From: Sporosarcina ureilytica
Lineage (GTDB): Bacteria; Bacillota; Bacilli; Bacillales_A; Planococcaceae
DNA: 64,000 nt
NCBI RefSeq assembly: GCF_001753205.1
Contig: NZ_CP017560.1
Location: forward strand, 1,116,001-1,180,000
Reading direction: 5' to 3'
Shown: in pieces, positions 8,751 through 18,147 of the stretch
Layout: every line of letters begins with the position of its first letter
Numbering within the stretch: the stretch's first letter is position 1
Translations under genes and position numbers: made by a program
Notes under the pieces: model-generated
What the model saw: the letters and a program-made list of their open reading frames with translations, nothing else
What the model was told of the DNA's origin: nothing
The model's database searches: none

Positions 8751-8837
8751 TTAAAAGCTTGCCGTGCTGTCATTTGGATGAAGATATTGAATTATACGAA
8801 AGTTACGAGTACAATGAGAGGGAGAGGTGGGAAAGCA

Positions 8838-10553
8838 TTGAAAAAAGATTTAAGAATTAATAGTAAAGTATTTAGTGAAGGTCCAAAAAGAGCCCCAAAC
8901 CGTGCGATGTTAAGGGCTGTTGGATTAACAGATGAAGGTTTTGAAAAGCCAATGGTAGGAATTGCAAGTACATGGAGTGAAGTAACACCGTGTAACGTAC
9001 ATATTGATAAGTTAGCAATTGCAGCGAAAAAAGGGGCAGAAGCTGCGGGTGCACTTCCGATGATTTTTAATACAATTACGATTGCAGACGGAATATCAAT
9101 GGGAACAAGTGGAATGCGTTATTCATTGCCAAGTCGTGATGTCATTGCAGACTCCATTGAAACCGTCGTTGGAGGAGAAAATTTAGATGGCTTAGTCGCG
9201 ATTGGCGGCTGTGATAAAAATATGCCGGGTTGTATGATTGCGATTGCCAATGCTGAAGTTCCATCTATCTTCGTTTACGGTGGAACGATTGCGGCGGGGA
9301 AATTACGCGGCGAAAGCATTGACCTTGTCTCTGTTTTTGAAGGAGTAGGACAACTAAATAGCGGCCAAATCGATGAAGAAGAGCTGAATAGAATCGAATG
9401 TAATGCTTGTCCAGGAGCAGGTTCATGCGGTGGGATGTACACTGCAAATACGATGTCTTCAGCGATTGAAGCGATGGGGATGAGTTTACCAGGAAGTTCT
9501 TCAAACCCAGCCGAGTCAGCGGAAAAGCTTACTGATGTTGAAGAGGCAGGTCATGCACTTTATCACTTGATGGAACAAGGAATTTATCCGAAAGATATTA
9601 TGACAAAAGAGGCATTTGAAAATGCAATTACTGTTGTTATGACATTGGGCGGTTCGACGAATGCGGTGTTGCACTTATTGGCAATGGCTCATGCAATCGA
9701 CGTAGATTTGACGATGGATGATTTCGACCGTATTCAAAAGAAAACACCGCATCTCGCTGATTTAAGACCGAGCGGAAAATACGTCATGGAAGATTTGCAT
9801 CGCATTGGTGGTGTTCAAGCTGTGATGAAAATGTTACTAGAAGCAGGTTATTTACATGGCGATTGCTTAACGGTAACAGGTAAAACAGTTGCTGAAAACT
9901 TGCAAGAAGCACCAGATCTAGCAGAAGGACAAAAGATTATTATGCCGATTGACAAAGCATTCAGTAAAGAAGGTCCTTTAGTCATTTTGAAAGGAAACCT
10001 TTCACCAAATGGAGCAGTCGCAAAAATGTCTGGTGTCTCAGTCACAGAACATACTGGACCAGCGCGCGTCTTTAATACAGAAGAGGCAGCGACCGAAGCA
10101 GTTATGAATGATGAAGTTAAAGCAGGAGATGTACTCGTCATTCGCCATGTTGGACCAAAAGGCGGACCGGGAATGCCAGAAATGTTATCGATTTCTGGAA
10201 TTCTTGTTGGAAAAGGCTTAGGCGAAAAAGTGGCTTTACTAACGGACGGTAGATTCTCAGGAGGAACGCATGGATTAGTCGTTGGTCATATTGCACCGGA
10301 AGCACAAGACGGCGGCCCGATTGCCTTTATTCAAGATGACGATGAAATTACAATAAATTCAATTACACAAGAAATTAAAGTGGCTGTTTCTGAAGAGGAA
10401 TTTGAAGCGCGGAAAAAAGATTGGGTAGCCCCACCACTGCACACGAAAGGTGTACTTGGAAAGTATGCGCATACCGTATCTTGTGCATCTGTCGGCGCAG
10501 TGACAGATTTTTATATGAAATCTTCAAGAGAAAAACAACATACCTTTCAATAG
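8838..10553 (+). CDS. ilvD: second dihydroxyacid dehydratase, plant/mycobacterial-type motifs
   Basis: This is a paralogue of the preceding enzyme but of another subtype. The first ligand segment reads [12 protein letters not shown] instead of [13 protein letters not shown], then [13 protein letters not shown] and [19 protein letters not shown]. These are the motifs of the [2Fe-2S] dehydratases of plants, actinobacteria and Caulobacter. The likely start is TTG 8838, 7 bases after AGGTGG, giving 571 residues. The frame is open back to 8778 but has no ribosome site there. It may make the pathway oxygen-tolerant or act on a related sugar or hydroxy acid. The pair suggests horizontal gain rather than recent duplication. 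Confidence 0.9.
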   Translation: MKKDLRINSKVFSEGPKRAPNRAMLRAVGLTDEGFEKPMVGIASTWSEVTPCNVHIDKLAIAAKKGAEAAGALPMIFNTITIADGISMGTSGMRYSLPSRDVIADSIETVVGGENLDGLVAIGGCDKNMPGCMIAIANAEVPSIFVYGGTIAAGKLRGESIDLVSVFEGVGQLNSGQIDEEELNRIECNACPGAGSCGGMYTANTMSSAIEAMGMSLPGSSSNPAESAEKLTDVEEAGHALYHLMEQGIYPKDIMTKEAFENAITVVMTLGGSTNAVLHLLAMAHAIDVDLTMDDFDRIQKKTPHLADLRPSGKYVMEDLHRIGGVQAVMKMLLEAGYLHGDCLTVTGKTVAENLQEAPDLAEGQKIIMPIDKAFSKEGPLVILKGNLSPNGAVAKMSGVSVTEHTGPARVFNTEEAATEAVMNDEVKAGDVLVIRHVGPKGGPGMPEMLSISGILVGKGLGEKVALLTDGRFSGGTHGLVVGHIAPEAQDGGPIAFIQDDDEITINSITQEIKVAVSEEEFEARKKDWVAPPLHTKGVLGKYAHTVSCASVGAVTDFYMKSSREKQHTFQ

Positions 10554-10557
10554 GGAA

Positions 10558-10590
10558 AAAGCAGCTCTTTAGGGGGCTGCTTATTCTATT
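10558..10590 (+). terminator. terminator of second ilvD
   Basis: Stem AAGCAGC/GCTGCTT with a moderately T-rich tail. Confidence 0.7.
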
Positions 10591-10688
10591 GGTTAACAAA
10601 TTTTATGGAGAGGAAAACGATTTTAATCAACGCCACATGGTATACTTAATAAAACTGATTTTTTTGATTGAAAAGGGAGTTGTAAATA

Positions 10689-11483
10689 ATGATTAAAGCA
10701 ATATTTTTCGATTTAGATGATACTTTATTATGGGATAAAAAAAGTGTGAAAACAGCTTTTGAAAAAACGTGTCTAACGGCATCTGAACGCCACTCGCTAG
10801 ATGCAGAGAAGTTAGAAGAAGCCGTGCGTGAAGAAGCACGCCAACTATACGCAACGTATGAAACGTATGACTATACGAAAATGATTGGCATTAATCCATT
10901 TGAAGGATTGTGGGGGACATTTGACGATGAAGGGGACTCTTTTCAAAAGATGAAAGAAATCGTTCCGACGTATCGCCAGAATGCATGGACAGGTGGATTA
11001 AAGCGAATGGGTATTGATGATGCAGCGTTGGGCAAAGAGCTTGCTGAACTGTTTGTCGAAAATCGAAAAGATAGCCCATTTATCTATGAAGAAACTTTCG
11101 ATGTGCTTGATAAACTAAAAGAAGATTACCAGTTGGTACTCATTACAAACGGTTCACCAAGTTTGCAACAGACCAAATTAGACATTACGCCTGAACTCGT
11201 TCCTTATTTTGAACATATTATTATTTCCGGCGGCTTTGGAGTAGGTAAACCGGATAACTCGATTTTCGAACATGCACTAGAACTTTGTCAGTTAAAGCCA
11301 GAAGAAGCGTTAATGGTTGGAGATAACAGAATGACAGATATTTTAGGCGCAAATCAAACTGGTATTCCGTCTGTCTGGATCAACCGGGAAAATGAAGCGG
11401 CAATTGAAGAAGTAACGCCAACCTATGAGATTAAGCACTTGGACAAGCTTTACGCAATTTTAAATCAACCAATTGTTCGGTAA
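10689..11483 (+). CDS. HAD-family hydrolase (IA, YjjG/phosphoglycolate-like)
   Basis: This 264-residue protein has all four HAD motifs in order: FDLDDT at the N terminus, ITNGS, the lysine in GKPD, and GDNRMTDILGA. The helical cap lies between motifs I and II, giving subfamily IA. YjjG-type nucleotidases and phosphoglycolate phosphatases share this pattern, so the substrate is uncertain. The start ATG has AAGGGAG upstream. It is monocistronic. Confidence 0.87.
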   Translation: MIKAIFFDLDDTLLWDKKSVKTAFEKTCLTASERHSLDAEKLEEAVREEARQLYATYETYDYTKMIGINPFEGLWGTFDDEGDSFQKMKEIVPTYRQNAWTGGLKRMGIDDAALGKELAELFVENRKDSPFIYEETFDVLDKLKEDYQLVLITNGSPSLQQTKLDITPELVPYFEHIIISGGFGVGKPDNSIFEHALELCQLKPEEALMVGDNRMTDILGANQTGIPSVWINRENEAAIEEVTPTYEIKHLDKLYAILNQPIVR

Positions 11484-11516
11484 AAAAAGCTGTCCATAAT
11501 TTTAAAAAAAGCAAGT

Positions 11517-11548
11517 AAAACCAGGAGCGTGGAAGCCCCTGGTTTTAT
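11517..11548 (+). terminator. intrinsic terminator
   Basis: Stem AAAACCAGG/CCTGGTTTT followed by A/T-rich sequence, after the HAD gene. Confidence 0.85.
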
Positions 11549-11680
11549 TAATATATATGATTAATCTTAAAAGTAGAAAAGGGGTAGATGAAAATTTACC
11601 CTTACTACAAGAAGTTAACATCTAGGGTGAGACTTCTGACGGTTTTAGATGATAGGTAGAGTACTTGTCTAGTAGTTAGT

Positions 11681-11878
11681 CTACGTCTGTTTTTTAGATT
11701 TCTTGTTTGTAAAAAAAATATAAACGGCATTTAGAATAAACAATATTACTGCGGATGTTAAAAAGCCAAGTATTCCAGGTATATTAGGACCAGTTATTAA
11801 GTAGAAAATAGTAGCTAAAACAAACGCAGTAAAGCCAACCATACTAAGTTTCCATCGGGAAGTTTCTTTTTCCGCCAT
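11681..11878 (-). CDS. small membrane protein, two helices
   Basis: I do not recognise this 65-residue protein. It has a charged N terminus, two hydrophobic segments (about 14-32 and 36-56) and a lysine-rich C-terminal tail. AAGGAG lies 8 bases before the ATG, which supports translation. It sits alone between the HAD gene and serA. Confidence 0.68.
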   Translation of the reverse strand: MAEKETSRWKLSMVGFTAFVLATIFYLITGPNIPGILGFLTSAVILFILNAVYIFFTNKKSKKQT

Positions 11879-11985
11879 ACTAGTGCTCCTTCTTTCTCAT
11901 ACAAATAGTAGTTATCTCAAAAATTACTCGTTCTGAACCCTTAAGTTTACTTACATGCTTGGGGGATTAGCACCAATTATTAATC

Positions 11986-13572
11986 TTACAATTGAATTGC
12001 AGTCACGTCAGAAATATCTTCTAATTCTTTAAGTTGGTTAACATCATAACCGTCGACATATTTATCGATTGTGAGCATCATTATGGCATCTCCGCCAATA
12101 TTAGCTCGGCCAACTTGCATCGTTGCAATATTAATATTTGATTTCGCAAGTAAGGTTCCAACACGTCCAATGGCTCCAGGTTGGTCCTTATGTTTAATGA
12201 ATATTAAATTCCCCTCTGGCACAACGTCAACGTAATATTTGTCTACTTTTACGATGCGTCCACCTAAACCGTTCAATAATGTTCCTGAAACACTTCGCGT
12301 CCCATTTTTCGTTCTCGCTTCTACTGTTAATAGATTTGTAAATCCTTTCGTAATAGAAGTTTTATATTCATTAACAACAATTCCAATTTGGTCAGCTAAG
12401 TATTTGGCATTGACATCATTGACATGGTCGCCTAGATTTCCTTGCAGCACGCCTTTTAATGTATTACGTGTTAAAGGACGAACATCGAAGCCCGCTAAAT
12501 CTCCGTAATAGTGAATTGTTATTTCTTCAACAATGCCATCGATTAACTGGGAAACAAATGCCCCTAATTTTTCCGCTAAATCAAAGAACGGTCCAACTTT
12601 GCCCATTACTTCTTTTGAAACAGAAGGGAGGTTCACAGGATTTTGAACAAGTCCTCCATTTAAAAAGCTAACGACATCCGCGCTTACGTCAATCGCTACA
12701 CTTTCTTGAGCTTCAATTGTACTAGCAGCTAGATGTGGCGTCGCGATAACCTGAGGAAGTGTCAGTAACTTATGATCAACAAAAGGTTCTACTTCAAATA
12801 CATCGAGCGCAGCGCCTGCAACTTTTCCACTAACAATGGCATCGTATAGCGCATCTTCATTCACAATTCCACCGCGTGCACAGTTGATAAGTTGTACGCC
12901 GTCTTTCATCATTGCAAAGGCTTCTTCATCGATTAAATTTCTCGTTTCTTTTAATAATGGCGTATGAATAGAAATAAAGTCAGATTGGCTTAGAACTTCT
13001 TCAAGTGTCCCTTTTGTAATGCCAAGTTTTTGCGCTTTTTCTTCTGTCAAAAATGGATCGTATGCAAGGATGTGCATTCTTTGGCCTTTAGCTCTTGCCG
13101 CAACTTCAGCACCAATTCGACCAAGTCCCACAATCCCAAGGGTTTTGTTTTTAAGTTCGACGCCAAGAAATGACTTCCTATCCCAAATTTGATTTTTTAA
13201 AGATAAAAATGCTTGCGGAATCTTGCGTGCAAGTGCTGATAACATAGCCATTGTATGCTCTGCCGCTGAGTTTGTATTGCCATCCGGAGCATTTACAACG
13301 ATAATTCCATGCTCTGTTGCAGCTTCTAAATCGATATTATCAACACCAACCCCAGCGCGCCCAATAATCTTTAAGTTGGGTGCATTTTCAATCACTTCAC
13401 GTGTTACTGTCGTTTGACTACGAATTAGAAGCGCATCGTAATCATGGATAATTTCGATAAGTTCATCTGTAGAAAGTCCTGTATCTATTCTAACCTCAAG
13501 ATTCTCTGCTTGTCGTAGTGGGAAAATCCCATCTTCGCTTAAAGGGTCTGTAATTAATACATTATAAGTCAT
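11986..13572 (-). CDS. serA: D-3-phosphoglycerate dehydrogenase
   Basis: The enzyme oxidises 3-phosphoglycerate to 3-phosphohydroxypyruvate, the first step of serine synthesis. ATG 13572 follows AGGAGG and gives 528 residues, as in B. subtilis SerA (525). The upstream in-frame codons to 13623 have no ribosome site. Visible parts are the substrate domain, the Rossmann domain (GLGRIG), catalytic segments INCARGG and ATPHLAAST, the intervening ASB domain, and a C-terminal ACT domain (about 455-528, [12 protein letters not shown]) for feedback control. The gene is preceded by a serine-type T-box. Confidence 0.96.
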   Translation of the reverse strand: MTYNVLITDPLSEDGIFPLRQAENLEVRIDTGLSTDELIEIIHDYDALLIRSQTTVTREVIENAPNLKIIGRAGVGVDNIDLEAATEHGIIVVNAPDGNTNSAAEHTMAMLSALARKIPQAFLSLKNQIWDRKSFLGVELKNKTLGIVGLGRIGAEVAARAKGQRMHILAYDPFLTEEKAQKLGITKGTLEEVLSQSDFISIHTPLLKETRNLIDEEAFAMMKDGVQLINCARGGIVNEDALYDAIVSGKVAGAALDVFEVEPFVDHKLLTLPQVIATPHLAASTIEAQESVAIDVSADVVSFLNGGLVQNPVNLPSVSKEVMGKVGPFFDLAEKLGAFVSQLIDGIVEEITIHYYGDLAGFDVRPLTRNTLKGVLQGNLGDHVNDVNAKYLADQIGIVVNEYKTSITKGFTNLLTVEARTKNGTRSVSGTLLNGLGGRIVKVDKYYVDVVPEGNLIFIKHKDQPGAIGRVGTLLAKSNINIATMQVGRANIGGDAIMMLTIDKYVDGYDVNQLKELEDISDVTAIQL

Positions 13573-13700
13573 TTGTTGATAGCCTCCTAAATATAAAGTT
13601 ATTTGTTGCGGTAGTTCCAGCACCTAATTGACTGTTGCAGCCGATGTTTTATGATCCGATTTTTGATCTATTAACTAGCAAATACCCCTTTCATATTTGA

Positions 13701-13925
13701 AAAATAAAAAAGTCCTCCACCCCTTACAAAAAATCGTAAGGGGCGAAAGACAGAAAACACTCACGCGGTACCACCCTTTTTTGCCAACTCTAAATAAGTG
13801 GCCTCAAAGAACCATGCATAACGTGCATGACCCGGATAGACCTACTTAAGTTCAGTCTACCTATTCAGGAGTGCTCTTTTACACAAAAATCACTAGTTTT
13901 CACCACCCACTAGCTCTCTAAAGAT
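13701..13925 (-). promoter_or_regulatory. T-box riboswitch, serine specifier AGC
   Basis: On the minus strand the leader of serA contains the T-box sequence GGTGGTACCGCG (13764-13775), then the terminator stem CCCCTTAC/GTAAGGGG (13720-13727/13736-13743) and a T6 run. The Stem I landmark AGAGAGCTAG-GGGTGGTG is at the 5' end. The probable specifier, just before ACTCCTGAATAG, reads AGC (13873-13875), a serine codon, which fits serA. Uncharged tRNA-Ser is expected to stabilise the antiterminator. The specifier call rests on position and was not folded. Confidence 0.92.
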
Positions 13926-14114
13926 TTAGGAATGTAAAATATATCTCCGTCAAAATAATTAGAATAATAGTTTTAATGTGACCTATCATACTTAATAAAA
14001 AACAAAAAGTCAAATGTTTTTTAGATAAGCTTCTAAAATACACTGAATTAAGACTGTAAGCCGAACGTTTTTTGGATTTCAGTAAAAAACATTTGCCTTT
14101 ATTCGGATTTAGCA

Positions 14115-14246
14115 TTATTCTTTATTTATATAGGCTAGTAAGGTTTGCATAACTTCAATGTCTGGTTTGATCATTAAGACTGGGAGAAGAGCGAAGACGA
14201 ATAGTAACAAGACATTTGCACTAACTAAAGCTCGAATGATTTTCAT
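14115..14246 (-). CDS. 43-residue small membrane protein
   Basis: A short frame reads MKIIRALVSANVLLLFVFAL and continues with PVLMIKPDIEVMQTLLAYIN to a TAA. AAGGAG lies 7 bases before the ATG. One transmembrane helix (about 5-26) is followed by a short amphipathic tail. Good ribosome site, single clean frame and hydrophobic pattern support a real gene. I do not recognise a family. It lies between the serA T-box and gdhA. Confidence 0.6.
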   Translation of the reverse strand: MKIIRALVSANVLLLFVFALLPVLMIKPDIEVMQTLLAYINKE

Positions 14247-14396
14247 TGTTTTCTCCTTCTTTCTGATAGGGTTTGTTCGTAACACTTCGGTTTCAAGAAA
14301 TGTTAGAGTAATTAAATAATAACGCTTTTAATCGCAAAAGAAAAGTGTTTTATTTTAAAAAGTCTTTAAATTGCCACTATTTAATTGATGAACATG

Positions 14397-14425
14397 TTGT
14401 ATAAACTATGAATTAATTGTATTAT
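14397..14425 (+). promoter_or_regulatory. probable sigma-A promoter of gdhA
   Basis: TTGTAT (14397-14402), a 17-base spacer and TATTAT (14420-14425), 57 bases before the gdhA start. Confidence 0.5.
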
Positions 14426-14482
14426 AAAGGAATATATAAAATTCCGACATTTTAGGAAGTGAAATATGGAAGGAATGAGGAT

Positions 14483-15868
14483 ATGTTGACGAATATTAAT
14501 GAAACGTATAATGACCCAAAAAAACTAGCTAATGATTACGTGCATGAAGTGTATGAGTTATTAAAAAAGAGAAATCCCGGCGAGTCGGAATTTCTTCAAG
14601 CAACAAGAGAAATTTTCGATTCACTTCGTCCGGTTTTCATTAAAAATCCACATTATATTGAAGACGGTATCCTAGAGCGAATTACTGAGCCGGATCGCAT
14701 TATTACTTTTCGTGTTACTTGGGAAGATGACCAAGGAAAAGTGCATGTGAATAGAGGGTATCGTGTTCAATTTAATAGTGAGCTAGGACCGTATAAAGGC
14801 GGAATTCGCTTCCATCCTTCGGTTAATCTGAGCATTATGAAGTTTTTAGCGTTTGAACAAATCTTTAAAAACTCACTTACAGGTCAACCAATAGGCGCTG
14901 GAAAAGGCGGCTCGGATTTCGATCCAAAAGATAAATCAGAACGAGAAATTATGCGGTTTATTCAAAGCTTTATGACGGAAATGCAGAAATACTTAGGTCC
15001 AGACTTAGACGTACCCGCTGGTGATATTGGTGTCGGCAGACGAGAAGTCGGTTATATGGCAGGGCAATACAATCGTATTCGTGGTGGGTTTCAACCTGGT
15101 GTCTTCACTGGAAAAGACCCAAATTACGGCGGAAGCCTTGGAAGAAGAGAAGCGACGGGGTATGGGACCGTATATTTTACGCAGGAAATGTTAAAAACGA
15201 ATGGTATGAGTTTTGAAGGGAAAAAAGTGATTGTATCGGGGTCAGGGAATGTCTCGACCTATGCGATGGAAAAGGCAATTGAGCTAGGTGCGACAGTCAT
15301 CGCATGTAGTGATTCAAGTGGGTATATTTATGATGAAAATGGTATAAATGTTGAGACAATCAAGCGGATTAAAGAAATCGAAAACAATCGAATTAAGGTG
15401 TATAGAAAATATCATTCAACTGCTAAATTTGTTGAAGGATGTCATGACATATGGTCGATTCCATGTGATATCGCTTTACCTTGTGCAACGCAAAATGAAC
15501 TTGATGAAAAGGCTGCAGCATTGTTAATTAGAAACGGTGTCAAAGCGATTGCAGAAGGTGCAAATATGCCTTGTACACAAGAGGCGATAGACCTTTTTCT
15601 GGAAAATGAGATCCTGTTTGCACCTGCAAAAGCAGCAAATGCCGGCGGGGTAGCTGTTTCCGCAATGGAAATGTCTCAAAACAGTATGCGACTTAATTGG
15701 ACATTTGAAGAAGTTGAGGAAAAGCTTCAATTAGTTATGAAAGATATTTATGAAAATTGTTTACAAGCGGCTGAAGAATATGGACATCCAGGAAATTTAA
15801 TTGTTGGTGCAAATATCGCTGGATTTCTAAAAGTGGCGAACTCAATGGTGAGTCATGGAATCCGATAA
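14483..15868 (+). CDS. gdhA: NADP-type glutamate dehydrogenase
   Basis: The enzyme aminates 2-oxoglutarate to glutamate. ATG 14483, behind GGAATGAGG, gives 461 residues and is preferred to GTG 14459. The sequence belongs to the 450-residue hexameric GdhA type. The substrate-site run GPYKGGIRFHPSVNLSIMKF and the GAGKGGSDFDPK loop with the catalytic lysine are present. DVPAGDIGVG and the dinucleotide fold VIVSGSGNVS follow. This is the biosynthetic class, unlike the catabolic RocG/GudB of B. subtilis. It is monocistronic with a terminator. NADP preference is inferred from the class. Confidence 0.94.
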   Translation: MLTNINETYNDPKKLANDYVHEVYELLKKRNPGESEFLQATREIFDSLRPVFIKNPHYIEDGILERITEPDRIITFRVTWEDDQGKVHVNRGYRVQFNSELGPYKGGIRFHPSVNLSIMKFLAFEQIFKNSLTGQPIGAGKGGSDFDPKDKSEREIMRFIQSFMTEMQKYLGPDLDVPAGDIGVGRREVGYMAGQYNRIRGGFQPGVFTGKDPNYGGSLGRREATGYGTVYFTQEMLKTNGMSFEGKKVIVSGSGNVSTYAMEKAIELGATVIACSDSSGYIYDENGINVETIKRIKEIENNRIKVYRKYHSTAKFVEGCHDIWSIPCDIALPCATQNELDEKAAALLIRNGVKAIAEGANMPCTQEAIDLFLENEILFAPAKAANAGGVAVSAMEMSQNSMRLNWTFEEVEEKLQLVMKDIYENCLQAAEEYGHPGNLIVGANIAGFLKVANSMVSHGIR

Positions 15869-15885
15869 TGATAGTTGTTTTGGTG

Positions 15886-15916
15886 AAGACCCTTTTAAAG
15901 AAGGGGTCTTTTTTTA
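15886..15916 (+). terminator. gdhA terminator
   Basis: Stem AAGACCC/GGGTCTT (with flanking T/A pairs) followed by T7. Confidence 0.9.
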
Positions 15917-16032
15917 GTTCTATAAAAAGAATGACTTTTGTTAAAAGGTTGAAACATTTGAAAGGTATGTTATTATAAAAATACACATAATAGTATAAAG
16001 ATACATTCAATTGATTGAAAGGGTGTCTTATC

Positions 16033-17166
16033 ATGCGAAAGAAAAAAGTTGTCATCGCTTATAATGGAGAGTTATATGCTTCTGTTGCTATCAGATTGTT
16101 AGTTGATGCGGGATACGATGTCGTTGCAGTTTGTATAGATATGGGTGAAAACAAAGATTTGACTGAAATTCGAATGAAAGCCATTCAAGTTGGAGCGATA
16201 AGCAGCTATCTGATAGATGCAAAAAATGAATTCGCTGAACAATATGCTTTGCTTACAATTCAAGCGCAAGCTTTTTGTGTAAATAAATATCCATTCGTGA
16301 GCACATTATCACGGCCGCTTATTGCAAAAAAATTAGTTGAAGTTGCGGAAATTGAAAAGGCTGTTGCGATTGCACATGGTCTTACAATAAAAGACAATGA
16401 TCAAAGACATTTTGAGTCATTAATTAAAACGTTAAATCCATCCCTAGAATTGATTGATCTTGTTTATGAAAAGAAATTGACATGGAATGAACAAATTGCA
16501 TTTGCTACAGAAAAGAACATTCCGTTTTTAAAGGGGGTAGACGCTCCCGAATATATAGACCAAACGTTATGGGGACGGAAAACTGAATTTATAGAGGATA
16601 ATTCAGTAGGAGTTAGCGAAGCGAATCAATATGCGATAACTGTGGGAATAGAAGATGCGCCGATTGAACCAGAGTTTATTGATATAGAGTTTGAGAAAGG
16701 GACTCCAATTAAAGTGAATGGGCAGAGAATGGAAATAGCCGATATGTTTTCGTACTTAAACCATATCGCTGGGAAGCATGGGATTGGCAGAATTGATTCA
16801 GTGGAGAACTATGTAAGTCGAAGTAACGCACATATAATTTATGAATGTCCTGGGGCGACTACTTTATTAAAAGCACATCGAACACTGGAAAAGAGGACGT
16901 TTGAAAATGAAGTTGCGCGATTTAAAGCAATTATCTCTCAAAAGTTAATTGATATCATTGAAGAAGGCCAATGGTTTACCCCTTTACGAAATGCGTTGGA
17001 ATCATTTATTCAAGAAACGCAGCAAGCCCTTAATGGCATAGTTCGCATTAAGTTACATAAGGGGCAAGTTACGGTTGAGAAAAATCCATTAGCTAACGAG
17101 TATGCTGACTCGGATAAAATGAATGAACTTTCAGTTGGGTTTAGTGATTTGTTGAAAATTGTGTAG
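16033..17166 (+). CDS. degenerate argininosuccinate synthase paralogue (probable pseudoenzyme)
   Basis: The whole 377-residue chain aligns to ArgG: VVAVCIDMGENKDL, YPFVSTLSRPLIAKKLVEVA, AGKHGIGRIDSVEN and YECPGATTLLKAH are clear. The ATP pyrophosphatase loop, normally AYSGGLDTS, here reads AYNGELYAS (about residues 9-17), losing the Ser-Gly-Gly and the Asp. HGCTGKGNDQVRFE reads HGLTIKDNDQRHFE, and LWGRSNEC reads LWGRKTEF. The frame is intact and has a good ribosome site (AAAGGGTG before ATG 16033), so it is expressed rather than decaying. Normal ArgG chemistry looks unlikely. No argH follows. The gene has its own terminator. Confidence 0.82.
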   Translation: MRKKKVVIAYNGELYASVAIRLLVDAGYDVVAVCIDMGENKDLTEIRMKAIQVGAISSYLIDAKNEFAEQYALLTIQAQAFCVNKYPFVSTLSRPLIAKKLVEVAEIEKAVAIAHGLTIKDNDQRHFESLIKTLNPSLELIDLVYEKKLTWNEQIAFATEKNIPFLKGVDAPEYIDQTLWGRKTEFIEDNSVGVSEANQYAITVGIEDAPIEPEFIDIEFEKGTPIKVNGQRMEIADMFSYLNHIAGKHGIGRIDSVENYVSRSNAHIIYECPGATTLLKAHRTLEKRTFENEVARFKAIISQKLIDIIEEGQWFTPLRNALESFIQETQQALNGIVRIKLHKGQVTVEKNPLANEYADSDKMNELSVGFSDLLKIV

Positions 17167-17188
17167 TAACGATTTTTTAAAATGGAAA

Positions 17189-17220
17189 GGTCTCACACTT
17201 AGAAGTGCGAGACCATTTTT
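17189..17220. terminator. bidirectional terminator, argG-like / hisJ
   Basis: Stem GGTCTCaCACTT/AAGTGcGAGACC (17189-17200/17203-17214) with A and T flanks, between convergent genes. Confidence 0.88.
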
Positions 17221-17222
17221 CA

Positions 17223-18020
17223 TTATAATAATTGTTGTATCGGATGAAACACTGGCTCTTGTTTGTCAAATGTAGCAATATAATCGAAGCCAATCGACTG
17301 TAATAATTCAAGAGATTCGCGGAAGTGGAAAGCAAGTTCGGAAACGCGGTGTGCGTCAGAGCCTAATGTGATAATTTCTCCCCCACATTCTTTATAAAGT
17401 TTTAGCACATCATCGCTTGGCATCGCATGCGATAATCCATATCGTACGCCGGAAGTGTTTAATTCAATGCCTTTTCCTTCGGGAATGATTTCTTTGAAAA
17501 TAGTTGCTAATTCTTCATGAAATAAATTCGATGAAGGCTCATCTGAATAACGTTTAACTAAATCTACATGGCCTAGCACATTAAAACGTTTAAAGTTTTT
17601 TATGCACGCTAGTAATTCATCGTAGTACAGTTGATATGCTTCTTCTACAGTTCTTCCCTCGAAAATTTCTTTATAATGCAAGCTTTTTTTAGCGGTCGTA
17701 TGCATTGAGCAAATGACAAAGTCAAATGTTTCTTCATCCATTAACTTCTCGTATTTATGTAAAATATGAGGTTGTACGCCAATTTCAATGCCCTTTTGAA
17801 TACGGATTTTCCCTTCATATTTTTGTTGTAACCTTTTCAATTCATCATCATATTTGTTTAAATCAAACTCAAAAACAATCGAATCGTCTGGATATTCATA
17901 GTCAATATGTTCCGTGAAACAAATTTCGCTTAAGCCTTTATTGATTGAACCAACTACCATCTCTTCCATCGACACATTGCAATCCGCTGAAAAATCACTA
18001 TGCATATGAAAATCAAACAT
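17223..18020 (-). CDS. hisJ: histidinol-phosphatase, PHP family
   Basis: The enzyme dephosphorylates histidinol phosphate, the step before HisD. It has the PHP-domain metal motifs: DFHMHSDFSADC at the N terminus, a central ICSMHT, GHVDLVKRY, and GSDAH near the C terminus. Start ATG 18020 follows GGAGGG and gives 265 residues. The eight extra codons upstream have no ribosome site. It is divergent from hisZ, so the two transcripts share the 104-base promoter region and cover histidine synthesis together. Confidence 0.93.
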   Translation of the reverse strand: MFDFHMHSDFSADCNVSMEEMVVGSINKGLSEICFTEHIDYEYPDDSIVFEFDLNKYDDELKRLQQKYEGKIRIQKGIEIGVQPHILHKYEKLMDEETFDFVICSMHTTAKKSLHYKEIFEGRTVEEAYQLYYDELLACIKNFKRFNVLGHVDLVKRYSDEPSSNLFHEELATIFKEIIPEGKGIELNTSGVRYGLSHAMPSDDVLKLYKECGGEIITLGSDAHRVSELAFHFRESLELLQSIGFDYIATFDKQEPVFHPIQQLL

Positions 18021-18057
18021 TAGAATCCCTCCGTAACTAATCATACAACTTTCGTCA

Positions 18058-18086
18058 TTGACAAACTATTCTATATCCCCTATGAT
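18058..18086 (+). promoter_or_regulatory. sigma-A promoter of the his operon
   Basis: TTGACA (18058-18063), a 17-base spacer and TATGAT (18081-18086), followed by a short leader to hisZ. There is no room for a T-box. Confidence 0.8.
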
Positions 18087-18147
18087 AATAAATAACTTCA
18101 CCCTAGTAAAGCGATAAAGTTTTTTGAGAAAGGTGGGAATAGTTAGA

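Noticed and set aside
11554..11622. 22-codon frame after the HAD gene
   Set aside because: It lacks a ribosome site and is too short to support on its own.
13918..14115. 65-codon minus-strand frame between the T-box and the small membrane gene
   Set aside because: It has no ribosome site, odd composition, and lies over the T-box promoter region.
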